Shown: piece after piece, positions 56,134-64,000 of the stretch
Layout: each line of letters starts with the position of its first letter
How positions within the stretch are numbered: the first letter of the stretch is position 1
NCBI GenBank assembly: GCA_003222675.1
Contig: QHWT01000040.1
Coordinates: 156,510-220,509, forward strand
Direction: 5' to 3'
Source of the DNA: Acidobacteriota bacterium
GTDB taxonomy: Bacteria > Acidobacteriota > Vicinamibacteria > Vicinamibacterales > 2-12-FULL-66-21
DNA length: 64,000 bases
The notes under the pieces: generated by a model
What the model was told of the DNA's origin: nothing
The model's database searches: none
The model's input: the letters and a program-made list of their open reading frames with translations, nothing else
Made by a program: the position numbers and the translations under genes

Positions 56134-56192
56134 CGGACCTGAAGGTCCGCCCTGCAGCGCGCCGCACTGTAGGCCGGGTCTTTAGACCCGGC
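56134..56192. repeat. Two dispersed palindromes
   Basis: CGGACCTGAAGGTCCG (56134-56149) and GCCGGGTCTTTAGACCCGGC (56173-56192) are stem-loops with 2-base loops. The second is identical to 7644-7663, including the flanking GTAG. They lie in the 106-bp gap between convergent genes. Confidence 0.85.
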
Positions 56193-56236
56193 GCCATCAG
56201 CGGTCATAAGCCTGAGCCCTGAGGCGTTCTGTGTGA

Positions 56237-57157
56237 CTATTCCAGGTACTTCCGCAGCTCCACTCTGCGCGTCTTGAGCAGGAGCGGCTTGAACAGATCG
56301 CCCGTCTTCTTGAACCGGGAGCGCACGTTATCGAGGCGGAACTCCTCGATGCGGCACCCTTTCCCGATCTCTTTCCACGTGAGCGGCGTCGACACGCCGG
56401 CAAACGGAGTGGGTCTCACCGAATAGACGGACGCGAGCGTGCGTCCCCATGCGTTCTGGTTGTAGTCGACGAGCACGCGACCTTTCGGACGCTTCGCCAC
56501 CTTGTACTCGGATGTCATCAGCGGCGGATGCCGGCCGGCCAGCTCCTGCGCGAGCGCCTTCGCGAACGTCCACACCTGCTTCTGCACCGGGCCACGAACG
56601 ATCGGCACGTAGACGTGAATCCCCTTCGATCCCGTCGTCTTCGCATAGGCCGGCATCTTCAGCGTGGTCAGCGCATCGTGCACGATACGGGCGGACTCGA
56701 GCACCTGATCCCACGTGGCGGACCCGGGATCGAGATCGAAGTGCAGGTAATCGGGCCGATCCACGTCGTCGCACTTCGCATACCACTGGTTCAGGTCGAT
56801 GCACCCGAGATTGATCACCCACAAGAGCGACGGCACGTCGTCGATGACGGGAAAATCGATGACGTTGCCGGAGTCGTGCGGGATGCGGCATGTGCGGATC
56901 CAGTCGGGCCGCGGCTCCGGCGCGCGCTTCATGAAGAAGAACTCCCCCGCCGCGCCGTGCGGGTAGCGCTTCATCACCATCGCGCGGTCCTTGATGTGAG
57001 GCAGCACCAGCGGCGCGACGTCCGCGTAGTACTGGATCAGATCCCCTTTCGTGATTTGTCTTTCCGGCCAGAACAGCTTGTCGAGGTTCGTGAGGCGGAC
57101 CTCTTTGCCCTGGATCTTCAAAGTGTGGGAACCCGCGCGCGGGATCTTGACAATCAC
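56237..57157 (-). CDS. LigD-type DNA polymerase/primase domain protein
   Basis: A stand-alone LigD PolDom of about 306 residues, which extends and fills ends in bacterial non-homologous end joining. It starts LTNLDKLFWPER and has AAGEFFFMKRAPE, the metal site HFDLDPG, the nucleotide site TTGSKGIHVYVPI and LVDYNQNAWG. No ligase, phosphoesterase or Ku is fused or adjacent. The start is GTG 57157, or TTG 57193, within a CCCCAATT array. It ends in RRVELRKYLE. Possible alternative: archaeo-eukaryotic primase-type repair protein. Confidence 0.9.
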   Translation of the reverse strand: MIVKIPRAGSHTLKIQGKEVRLTNLDKLFWPERQITKGDLIQYYADVAPLVLPHIKDRAMVMKRYPHGAAGEFFFMKRAPEPRPDWIRTCRIPHDSGNVIDFPVIDDVPSLLWVINLGCIDLNQWYAKCDDVDRPDYLHFDLDPGSATWDQVLESARIVHDALTTLKMPAYAKTTGSKGIHVYVPIVRGPVQKQVWTFAKALAQELAGRHPPLMTSEYKVAKRPKGRVLVDYNQNAWGRTLASVYSVRPTPFAGVSTPLTWKEIGKGCRIEEFRLDNVRSRFKKTGDLFKPLLLKTRRVELRKYLE

Positions 57158-57196
57158 CAAATCACCCAATTCCCCAATTCCCCAATTCCCCAATTA
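57150..57196. repeat. CCCCAATT octamer array
   Basis: Four to five CCCAATTC/CCCCAATT units cover the junction between the LigD-type gene and the upstream hypothetical gene. If TTG 57193 were used, they would encode its first residues (GNWGIGELG). Confidence 0.85.
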
Positions 57197-57865
57197 CTCG
57201 ATGGTCTTCGAGATTCCGCGAATGGGCGCGAGCTTCGGCGGCCGGGGGCCGTGGCGGATGGCGCCTTCGACCGGCACGTACTCGAGCTCTTCGCCGGCAC
57301 GCATGCAGCGCAGGAGCAGCCCGCCGCGGCTCATGTCGCCGCGGCCGACGAACGCGATCGGAAATCGCAGGCGCGCACCAAAGACTCCGGTCAGCACGTC
57401 GACGTATTTCGCCGACGCGATGCTGCCGAGCAGAATGACGTCGCAGTCGGGACCGATTTCCTCATCGAGCGCGCGGGCGCTCGAGAGCAGCGGCACGCGA
57501 TAGCGCGCATCGTTCGCGGCGATGTCGACGGCTGCAAAGGCCCGGATGGCGTCCGCCGTCACGCGCGTCTCTGCGGGACGAAGTCCCGCACTGGGCGTGA
57601 TGACGAGCACGCCGCTCCCCGTCAGCGGCGCGCCGGGATCCGGCGGACGCGCGAATCTCAGCGCGTAGGCGAGCTTTCCCTTGAAGTAGAGTCCGCTGAC
57701 GAACGCGAACACCTCGCCGATCGCGGCGCCCTCCCGACCGCGGAGCCGCTGCGCGAGATCGAACGTGGCGCGATCGGAGAGCACCATGTTCGCGCGAGGT
57801 CCGCCGCAATTCGCGGGGGAGAGCAGGAAGATACGGCCCGGGTCTTTCTTGCGCCTTCTCACCAC
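57194..57865 (-). CDS. Conserved-looking protein of unknown function
   Basis: A 223-residue soluble protein: a basic start (MVRRRKKDPGRIF), then LLSPANCGGPRANMVL and GEVFAFVSGLYFKGKLAYALRFA. The middle has alternating beta/alpha character with GVLVITPSAGL and CDVILLGSIASAKYVDVLTGVFG, suggesting a Rossmann-like or related fold. It ends in a Pro-rich tail. I do not recognise the family. The gene abuts the LigD-type gene on the same strand, so they probably form an operon, but a role in repair is speculation. Confidence 0.65.
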   Translation of the reverse strand: MVRRRKKDPGRIFLLSPANCGGPRANMVLSDRATFDLAQRLRGREGAAIGEVFAFVSGLYFKGKLAYALRFARPPDPGAPLTGSGVLVITPSAGLRPAETRVTADAIRAFAAVDIAANDARYRVPLLSSARALDEEIGPDCDVILLGSIASAKYVDVLTGVFGARLRFPIAFVGRGDMSRGGLLLRCMRAGEELEYVPVEGAIRHGPRPPKLAPIRGISKTIE

Positions 57866-57940
57866 ATTGGCGATTGTAGATTGGCGATTGCCGATTCGTG
57901 AATGTCAATTGCCGACGGCCGATTGACGGGTTGACGATTG
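57866..57940. repeat. Heptamer array GGCGATT
   Basis: GGCGATT-GTAGATT-GGCGATT-GCCGATT-CGTGAAT-GTCAATT units lie between the restriction gene stop and the hypothetical gene start. No gene was seen. Confidence 0.85.
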
Positions 57941-60900
57941 CTATTGGGTCGTGCGCTCCGCAGCGGCCAGCGCATCCAGCGCCTCGCGTACCGCCGGTAC
58001 TGACCGCGCCATGACGTATTCCCATCGGCCGAATTGCTTGTCGGCATTGACGGCCTCCACCCACCGTTCCGCGGCAGCCGCCTTGACGTCCGCGAGCTCG
58101 TCGAACCCTTTCGTCTCCACTATCAGATGTCGTCCGTCCTTCAACCGGACGATGAAGTCCGGCTGGTAGTCGTGGCCGCGGCCGTTGTGGACGTACGGGA
58201 TGGCGAAACCGAGTCCCGCGTTCTTCACGAACGCGTCAACCGCCTTGTGAGTATCAAGGATATAGGCAGCCGACTGTTCCCACCGCTTCGTGTCCGCGAC
58301 GACGTAGTTCAAGTGGCTGTTGACGACATCACGAACATCCTTGCTGGTCCAGTAGTCCACGTCCGCGGTCGATCCGGGCTCACGCGATTTTTCGTATCGC
58401 GGGACCTCCGGTGTCTCGCCGCCCGCGCTGTCGGGACGAATGGCCGCGACCAGTCGCTCGATCGCCCAACCGTAGTAAGGCGAGAGAAACACGTCCAACC
58501 TGTGCGCCGGCGCTATCGGGTGTACGACCTCTCGCATGAATCGCTGAACGATCTGGACGATCTGTGGAAAGAGGACGTGTGCGGGGGCTTCGCACGCGGC
58601 GCTCGCGACGTACTCCCTGGTGAGATCGCGTGCGAGCTCGAACACGAGCTCCTGCTCGCGTCGTCCGGCGCGGTACGGGTTCAGATCGACGTTCTCCAGG
58701 CGGCCCGGGCCGACCAGAGACATCCGCCCGCTGTTGGTGGTCAGCGCCGCCTTCACCTGGACCTCTGGCGGGATGTTCATCGGATCGAGCCACAACGGCG
58801 GCACCCCGGCCCAGTTGAGGGTGACGCGGTTTCTGATCGCCTGTTGATACCCTTCGACTCTGGGGAACCTGATCGCGAATCGCGCGCGAGCGGGAATGGC
58901 GTAAACGTGATGCCGTTTCGCGGCGGCTTTCGTCCCGCCCTTCGGGTCCGCCTTGAACGGCACGACCTGGAACGGCACGCCGAAAACCTTCGCAACTTCC
59001 TCCGTCATCAAATCGCCGTCCCCGACTTCGTACGTGCGCCGGCGAAGCCCGCGGCCGACCACCTGCTCGCACAGCAGCTGCGACATGAACGGCCTGAGGC
59101 CCACGATGTGCGTGACGGTGTTGCAGTCCCATCCTTCGGTCAGCATGCCGACGCTGACAATGCAGCGAACGTCCCTGCCCGGCGGGTGCATCGGCTGTCC
59201 GGGACGCCTTGCGGCGAGCGCTTCGAATTCTTCCGGGTAAATCGGCCGGCCCTGCTGATCCTTCGGCCACTCCGTCTTCCCTACGGTGTCGAGCGTGAAC
59301 CGCATCCACTGCGCGTCGTCAGACTTCGGATGGCCGGAGTCCGTCTCGTGCACGACCTTCGAATCGACGCGGATCGTCCGAAAGGAATTCCCGTGACCGC
59401 CCGCCGTCGCTGAAGCTTTGGCGGACTCGCCGTAGCCCTGGCGAAGGCGGTCAGGCGGAAGATTCAGAAACCCTTTGATGTTCGCCGGAGGAATTCCCAT
59501 CGGCGGAGCGTTCTCCGCGAGCCACTCGTAGACCACCTTCGCGATCGCCGTGTTCTTGCAGACGATGATGAAGACCGGAGGACGAGGATCCTGTCTGTCC
59601 TCCTCCCACTCTCCGCGCAGCTGTTCCCACAGTCCGGCGAGCATCGCGATGGGCGTGTTGGCCCACTTGAGGATTGCCTCGGGTTTCACGGATCCCCTGC
59701 TGCCGCCCTTCTCTTTGGACGTCAGCTTCGGCATGATCCAGCGCCAGATGTTGAAATAGCCGGGGATGTCGTGACCGCTGCCATCACGGACAGCGAGCTG
59801 CGGAATCTTCACGAGCCCGGATTCGATCGCGTCTGTCAGGCTGAAGTCGCTGACTACCCAGGGGAACGGACGGTTCGCGTCCTGCCCGACGCGCCCGAGG
59901 TAGTACGGCGTCGCGGAGAGATCCACACAGAAGTTGATTCCGCGCAGCTTGTGCACGCGATCCAGGCCGTCGACCCAGACGGTCGCTTCCTTGTAGAACT
60001 CCTCGACCTCGGGTTCTTCGCCGAACACATCCTCTTCGTCCGCATCCGGCTCCGGCTTGCGAATCCGGTACGCGTGATGCGCCTCGTCGTTGAAGACGAG
60101 AATGTTCTGCTTGCCGCCGATGTCCTGTCCCAGCACGCGGTTGATCAGCGCGGTGTCGCTCTCGACGTACTTCTCTGACTCGACGAAGACGCGCTTCAGA
60201 TGTCCGGTGGCGTCGTACTCCTCGTCGATGATGTCGAGCAGCCCCGCCGCGCGCTGGCGCTCGAACTCTTCCTGGGCGAGGTAGCGCTTCCCGCGCGCCG
60301 TCGTCGTCTTCGGACCGATCGTGATGAACTCGCGCACGCGCTTCCGCACGCCAGCCTTGAGCACTTTCGCGCTCACGCCGCCGGCCTGCATGGATTGTGG
60401 TTCGAAGACGTGCCAGTTGGTGACGAGCACGCGCCCCCTGGCGAGATCCGGCATCAGGTGCTTGGGCACCAGATCGCGCGTGCGGTACAGGCTCGCGTCG
60501 CCGTGCCGCGGGTCGAGCTCCGCCAGCCGGTTGCGGATCGTGACATTCGGGCAGACCACCAGCACGACGTCCGAGTAGTCCGCATTCGCATGACGATGAA
60601 TCTTGTTGAGGATGCTCCAGGCTGCGAGCATGCTCATGACGGTCGTCTTGCCGCTGCCCGTGGCCATCTTGCAGGCATAACGCCGGAAGGTCCGAAAACC
60701 TTCCGCCTTGCGATCGTCGCTGACCTCGTCGAGCGGCACGTCGAGCCCCTGTAAGAAGTCGCGACGGGCCTCGATCAGAAAGATGATCGTCTCGGCTGCT
60801 TCGAGCTGCGCGAAGAACAGCCGCTTCTCTCGTCCGGAGCGCCGCCAGTACGCCAGCAACTCCAGCGTCGTGCCTGTCACACCCGGATAGCCCTCGCTCC

Positions 60901-61132
60901 GCCACTGGCCGACGCGCTGTCGCACCAGGTTCACGAGCGCGAGATCGACCTTGTCGCCGACCGGCGCCCCTTCAGTCGCGCCGGCCTCCTGGCCAGGCGC
61001 ACGATAGAAATAATGCGCGGGCCGGCGTCCTTCGACGAGCGCGGGCTCGGCGCCTTCCTGAAGCAGCCAGTGCCGCGACGGTACCACGAAGGGCGAACAG
61101 ATGATCGGCTGCGGGACTTCGAATTCGGCCAT
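57941..61132 (-). CDS. Type III-like restriction endonuclease subunit (BPTD_3080 type)
   Basis: A 1063-residue helicase-nuclease. Walker A is MATGSGKT (156-163), the helicase box is NDEAHH (349-353), and GWDCNTVTHIVGLRPFMSQLLCEQVVGRGLRR is SF2 motif V/VI. The C-terminal PD-(D/E)xK nuclease is PDFIV followed by LIVETKG (about residues 994-1012). It translocates on DNA and cuts unmethylated sites with the Mod partner. About residues 556-578 contain LPPDRLRQGYGESAKASATA, encoded by a repeat with no counterpart expected in the family. ATG 61132 is 1 bp after the HEPN gene stop. Confidence 0.92.
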   Translation of the reverse strand: MAEFEVPQPIICSPFVVPSRHWLLQEGAEPALVEGRRPAHYFYRAPGQEAGATEGAPVGDKVDLALVNLVRQRVGQWRSEGYPGVTGTTLELLAYWRRSGREKRLFFAQLEAAETIIFLIEARRDFLQGLDVPLDEVSDDRKAEGFRTFRRYACKMATGSGKTTVMSMLAAWSILNKIHRHANADYSDVVLVVCPNVTIRNRLAELDPRHGDASLYRTRDLVPKHLMPDLARGRVLVTNWHVFEPQSMQAGGVSAKVLKAGVRKRVREFITIGPKTTTARGKRYLAQEEFERQRAAGLLDIIDEEYDATGHLKRVFVESEKYVESDTALINRVLGQDIGGKQNILVFNDEAHHAYRIRKPEPDADEEDVFGEEPEVEEFYKEATVWVDGLDRVHKLRGINFCVDLSATPYYLGRVGQDANRPFPWVVSDFSLTDAIESGLVKIPQLAVRDGSGHDIPGYFNIWRWIMPKLTSKEKGGSRGSVKPEAILKWANTPIAMLAGLWEQLRGEWEEDRQDPRPPVFIIVCKNTAIAKVVYEWLAENAPPMGIPPANIKGFLNLPPDRLRQGYGESAKASATAGGHGNSFRTIRVDSKVVHETDSGHPKSDDAQWMRFTLDTVGKTEWPKDQQGRPIYPEEFEALAARRPGQPMHPPGRDVRCIVSVGMLTEGWDCNTVTHIVGLRPFMSQLLCEQVVGRGLRRRTYEVGDGDLMTEEVAKVFGVPFQVVPFKADPKGGTKAAAKRHHVYAIPARARFAIRFPRVEGYQQAIRNRVTLNWAGVPPLWLDPMNIPPEVQVKAALTTNSGRMSLVGPGRLENVDLNPYRAGRREQELVFELARDLTREYVASAACEAPAHVLFPQIVQIVQRFMREVVHPIAPAHRLDVFLSPYYGWAIERLVAAIRPDSAGGETPEVPRYEKSREPGSTADVDYWTSKDVRDVVNSHLNYVVADTKRWEQSAAYILDTHKAVDAFVKNAGLGFAIPYVHNGRGHDYQPDFIVRLKDGRHLIVETKGFDELADVKAAAAERWVEAVNADKQFGRWEYVMARSVPAVREALDALAAAERTTQ
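59399..59465. repeat. GGCGGACTCGCC-type repeat inside res
   Basis: A GC-rich element, partly palindromic (GGCGGACTCGCC; CGCCGTCGC; GGCGAAGGCGG), lies in the res coding region and encodes the RLRQGYGESAKASATAG segment. Similar words occur at 2830-2865 and 17891-17912. Confidence 0.7.
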
Positions 61133-61133
61133 G

Positions 61134-61578
61134 TCACACCAGGTCGGGGTGCTTCTCCTTCAGGCACGCCACCACGTCCCGTCGAAGGTCGCGCGCGAAC
61201 GCCTGCGTTTCTTTCGCCTGGGCGTCGGTGACATCGCCTGACCGTTCGTAGGACGACACGTTGCGAGCCTTGCGGTACGCATCCAGGCGGGCGATCCGCT
61301 TCGTGTCCCAGCCGATCGTGTGCTCGAGCGACTGGATGACACGCACGTGGTGGTCCGCGCCTCTCGCGGTACGGTAACCGGCCGCGGACAACGCCGTCCT
61401 GGCGAATTCCAGGGCCGCGCCGTACGCAAGCGCGAGGCGGGCATCAGGACTGAGTCCGTCGACGGCGCTGTCGCGGAGATTTCGATCGCCGACGTTCAGC
61501 AGATTCGCGATCTCCTCCTTCGATGTGTCGATATGCGATCAGCCACTTGTTGATCTGCTCCCATTGCTTCAAGGTCAT
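61134..61578 (-). pseudogene. HEPN-domain protein with a single-base frameshift
   Basis: ATG 61578 starts MTLKQWEQINKWLIAYR. A one-base excess near 61527 shifts the frame, after which TSKEEIANLLNVGDRNLRDS continues to DHHVRVIQSLEHTIGW, RIARLDAYRKARNVSSYE and ends HPDLV at 61134. Removing one base from CACA gives a 147-residue protein matching the SAV_6107-like HEPN family throughout. HEPN proteins paired with MNT nucleotidyltransferases are RNase toxins or their relatives. Here RKARNVSSY replaces the usual Rx4-6H core. The start lies inside the nucleotidyltransferase gene. The frameshift may be a sequencing error. Confidence 0.75.
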
Positions 61579-62194
61579 CGCGTCCGCCGATGATGAATAT
61601 CAGGTCCGTCTTCAAAACCGAGCTCACGAAGTGCCGGCCCGCTGCGGCGCGCGCGCGAAAATCGGCCGGCGTGTAGACGACCGGGTTGATCTCCCGGCCG
61701 AGGATGCGCTGCGGCTCGCCGAGCACGTCCACGACTTCGCCGAATGTGACCTCGCCGATCACGAGGAGATCGACGTCGCTCTCGTTCCGCAGCTCGCCCC
61801 GCGCCGCAGAGCCGTAGACGAGCGCCGCGGTAATGCGATCGGCGAGCGGCGCAAGCGTCCGGCGCAGCACATCGGCGAGGCCGGACGTCTTCACGAACAG
61901 CGACTGCAGCTCCGGGAACACCGGGGACGTCCGGTCGGGCTGGAAGTACACCTGCCGGCCGTCCTTGCGCCGGGTGACCAAGCCGGCTGCGACCAGCGCG
62001 TCGAGTTCGCGCTGAACCGAGCCGGTCGACAGGCCGGTCTGACGGACGAGCTGACGCAGGAAGAATGCCTCGTCGGCATGTCCCAGCAACCAGCCGAGAA
62101 TCAGCCGGCGCGCGCGGCCGAAGAGCAACGAGCCGACGTCGGATGTCGTCCGCATTTTGCGGACAATTGTCCGCATTTTGCGAACATTCGTCAA
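61496..62194 (-). CDS. Winged-helix nucleotidyltransferase (MNT antitoxin-like)
   Basis: A 232-residue protein from TTG 62194 (or ATG 62176). A wHTH domain covers about 33-88 (LRQLVRQTGLSTGSVQRELDALVAAGLVTRR). The minimal nucleotidyltransferase domain follows, with GSAARGE at 128-134 and SDVDLLV at 139-145, the two parts of the catalytic motif. The family pairs with HEPN proteins in type VII-like toxin-antitoxin systems, where the MNT partner AMPylates the toxin. The HEPN gene follows directly. The start overlaps the mod stop by 4 bp (TTGA). Operator-like palindromes lie over the start. Confidence 0.85.
   Translation of the reverse strand: MTNVRKMRTIVRKMRTTSDVGSLLFGRARRLILGWLLGHADEAFFLRQLVRQTGLSTGSVQRELDALVAAGLVTRRKDGRQVYFQPDRTSPVFPELQSLFVKTSGLADVLRRTLAPLADRITAALVYGSAARGELRNESDVDLLVIGEVTFGEVVDVLGEPQRILGREINPVVYTPADFRARAAAGRHFVSSVLKTDLIFIIGGRDDLEAMGADQQVADRISTHRRRRSRIC
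62148..62185. promoter_or_regulatory. Two operator-like palindromes at the MNT gene start
   Basis: GTCCGCATTTTGCGGAC (62148-62164) is a 7-3-7 palindrome. GTCCGCATTTTGCGAAC (62169-62185) repeats it with one change, exactly 21 bp on, so both face the same side of the helix. The N-terminal winged helix of the encoded protein is a natural ligand for them. The motif codes for the repeated VRKMRT at the N-terminus. Autoregulation is inferred. Confidence 0.7.
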
Positions 62195-64000
62195 GGGAGG
62201 CTCCGAATGACGAGAAGCTCGTTGCCGCGGTCGTCGATCACCTTCACGGCGATGTGCCGGTGCTCGCCCGCATCGAACGGCGCGCTCATCCTGCCGGCCA
62301 GGTGGTCCCAGACGCTGTCGTCGTAGTCTCCCTTCAGCGCCTTGCGGAGGTCGTTCCAGGCGCCGGTGCGCGGAAAGAACGCCTGCGTCACGTGAAAGCA
62401 CAGATTGTTGTAGTCCGTATCCACGAACCAGGCCGGCACGTCGTCGCCATTCCGGTGATCGACCTCCATCGTCGAGGGATCGAACGTGTCCAGGCCAATC
62501 AGCTCCACCTGGTACTTCGTGGGGTCGTCTTTCTTCTGAGGCTTGATCTTGTGGATTTTGACCTCGGGCAGTCCGCAGACGCTGAAGATCTGGCTCGAAC
62601 GCATGTTCTTCAGCAGGTCGCCCATCATCAGATCCGGGGTCGCCTGCACATACGTCGCGGGCAACAGGCCAACCGCGGACGCGTTCTCGATCAGGTCGCG
62701 CGCGTGCGGCTGGATCGCGAACCCGATCACATAAAGATGTGTGTAGCCTTTGAGGTTGGCTTCTTTCAGCGCTGCGTGCACGAGTTGCTCGCTGATCGCA
62801 CCGTTCTCGGGTCCGAAGACGAAGGCGACCGGCTTCGGGCTTCGGGCTTCGGGTTCGGGGCTTCGGGCTCCGGGCTTCGAGTTGTCGAGTTCGGGCACAA
62901 TGGCCTCCGCCGACAACGACAGCGCCTTCGCCGGCTGGCGCACGTTCGCGACCTGGACGGTCTTACCGCCGCCCACGTGCAGCACCGGCGATCGCCGCAG
63001 CACTTCGATCATGCGATCGACGAACGAGCCGTAGGATTCCTCCGACGGTCTGTAGGGCGGGTTCTCAGCCCCGCCGTCCTCGACGCCGTCGCCTTCCCAG
63101 TCCACCGGCGTCGGGATCGTGGCCTCGACGGCGAACGGGCCCGTCACGCGGACGATCTTGTTGTCGACCTCCGGCCGATCGACGAGGACTTCTTCATCGG
63201 GCGGCTCGTTGTTCGCGATGCTCTTCAGCGTGACGTGCGGGACGATGCCGCCGACCTCCTCGCCTTTTTTGTTCTGCTTGCGGACGTAGACGAAGCCGCC
63301 GGCGGGACCGCGCTTCTCGTCTTTGAGCTGGTAGTACGAATACGTGGCCGTCAGCAGTCGTTGGCGCGCGAGCGCGAGCGGCACGCGGCTCGTGTCGATC
63401 GTGATCCAGCGGCGCCCCCACTGCTCCGCCACATACGCCGTCGTCCCGCTCCCGCACGTCGGGTCGAGCACGAGGTCGCCTGGGTCGGTGGTCATGAGGA
63501 TGCAGCGCTGGACAACCTTTGTATTAGTTTGAATGACGTACGCCTTGTCGCCGGCATCAAAGCCCCACTTTGTGTCTTCCCAGATATTGCCTACAGCTGC
63601 GACGGGGAAATCGTCAATGAGCCGAATGTATGACAACGACGTGGCACGTGGCATCAACCTGCCAGAGGCAGCGAGCCGTTGCAATCCCTCCACTGTTGTC
63701 TTCCAGTTTGATTCTGCACCGGGGTGGTACGTCTTGCCCTCAAACTCAAATGGAACAGTCGTGTTGACGCGATATCCTTGAGAGGTCAAGGGACTCGGTC
63801 GGAAGACTCGCCATCCTATTGGAATCAGTTCAGGTTTCTCGCGTTCATCCTTCGTCATCGGCCGACGCTCGCCATTCGGCCCGAGCAGGAATGTGTATTC
63901 GATAGCGGTTTCTTCACCAAGTGCCTTATCCAAATAGAGCTGTCGATATTTGACACGACTGCGATCCCGCCCATACCAAAGAAGGAAATCAGACGTACTT
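62191..64000 (-). CDS. Type III-like DNA methyltransferase (Mod), partial
   Basis: The frame is open from the window edge (upstream residues DFLLWYGRDRSRVKYRQLYLDK are in frame) to TGA 62191, giving more than 600 residues. Motif I, DPTCGSGTTAYVAEQWGRRW, binds SAM. In beta-class enzymes the DPPY motif IV comes before it and would lie outside the window. A C-terminal domain follows. The segment PGARSPEPEARSPKP is encoded by a heptamer array (62831-62880) and is not expected in the family. The TTG at 63933 is not a real start. Together with res it makes the modification half of the system. Confidence 0.9.
   Translation of the reverse strand, partial: STSDFLLWYGRDRSRVKYRQLYLDKALGEETAIEYTFLLGPNGERRPMTKDEREKPELIPIGWRVFRPSPLTSQGYRVNTTVPFEFEGKTYHPGAESNWKTTVEGLQRLAASGRLMPRATSLSYIRLIDDFPVAAVGNIWEDTKWGFDAGDKAYVIQTNTKVVQRCILMTTDPGDLVLDPTCGSGTTAYVAEQWGRRWITIDTSRVPLALARQRLLTATYSYYQLKDEKRGPAGGFVYVRKQNKKGEEVGGIVPHVTLKSIANNEPPDEEVLVDRPEVDNKIVRVTGPFAVEATIPTPVDWEGDGVEDGGAENPPYRPSEESYGSFVDRMIEVLRRSPVLHVGGGKTVQVANVRQPAKALSLSAEAIVPELDNSKPGARSPEPEARSPKPVAFVFGPENGAISEQLVHAALKEANLKGYTHLYVIGFAIQPHARDLIENASAVGLLPATYVQATPDLMMGDLLKNMRSSQIFSVCGLPEVKIHKIKPQKKDDPTKYQVELIGLDTFDPSTMEVDHRNGDDVPAWFVDTDYNNLCFHVTQAFFPRTGAWNDLRKALKGDYDDSVWDHLAGRMSAPFDAGEHRHIAVKVIDDRGNELLVIRSLP
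62831..62880. repeat. Heptamer array GGCTTCG inside mod
   Basis: Seven units of GGCTTCG/GGGTTCG/GGCTCCG, the same unit as the array at 10021-10077, lie in frame in the methyltransferase gene and encode a 15-residue Pro/Ser/Arg/Glu stretch. Confidence 0.92.

Noticed and set aside
63933-64000. TTG at 63933 as the methyltransferase start
   Set aside because: The same frame is open to the window edge and encodes conserved-looking residues (WYGRDRSRVKYRQLY), so the gene continues outside.

Overview
The window is 64 kb of GC-rich bacterial chromosome with short intergenic gaps and many translationally coupled genes (4-bp stop/start overlaps). Gene content (gliding-type ABC cassette with a DUF4340 protein, FG-GAP/ASPIC proteins, a PVM-like microcompartment fragment, GlgE/TreS/TreYZ glucan metabolism) suggests an Acidobacteriota-like organism, perhaps Vicinamibacteria. 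That assignment is inference; there is no rRNA here to test it. I saw no CRISPR array, transposase or prophage.

Layout. 0-2.8 kb: Zn/Cd P-type ATPase and its SmtB-type repressor with a clear operator. 2.9-7.6 kb: ABC/GldG-like export cassette. 7.6-12.6 kb: PBP4-type peptidase, HEAT-repeat protein, a broken AlaX-like editing protein, queC and queE. 12.7-16.5 kb: an ArsC-like protein whose first redox Cys codon is TGA (selenoprotein candidate), DUF72, a cyclophilin, nth, and a 2-hydroxyacid dehydrogenase. 16.6-19.3 kb: microcompartment shell genes (three EutN/CcmL-type, one BMC-H) with a class II aldolase. 19.3-28.8 kb: tilS-ftsH-folP-cdaA-cdaR-glmM-pdxJ, the c-di-AMP/cell-envelope module. 28.9-31.9 kb: a CAT-anticodon tRNA, then a caspase-fold protease operon with a phosphoesterase pseudogene. 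32-36.6 kb: deoxyhypusine-synthase-like protein, queA, AI-2E transporter and small proteins. 36.7-49.5 kb: glgX, glgE, treS-mak (with a deletion/frameshift), treZ and treY, which together route glucan, maltose-1-phosphate and trehalose. 49.6-53.4 kb: two-component system and FG-GAP protein. 53.4-57.9 kb: a four-helix-bundle gene between inverted repeats, an outer-membrane-like protein, a TlpA-like thioredoxin, and a LigD-type polymerase domain. 57.9-64 kb: a type III-like restriction-modification operon with an MNT/HEPN pair between mod and res.

The most striking genome-wide signal is a set of degenerate, mostly 7-bp tandem repeats. Each array has a different unit. They fill intergenic gaps and also lie in frame inside conserved genes (tilS, mod, the AI-2E transporter tail); related repeat sequence interrupts queA and res. 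A separate 96-bp repeat sits with its conserved edge against start codons. Several genes carry internal deletions or frameshifts (alaX-like, treS, phosphoesterase, HEPN). These may be real decay or assembly errors and need read-level checking.
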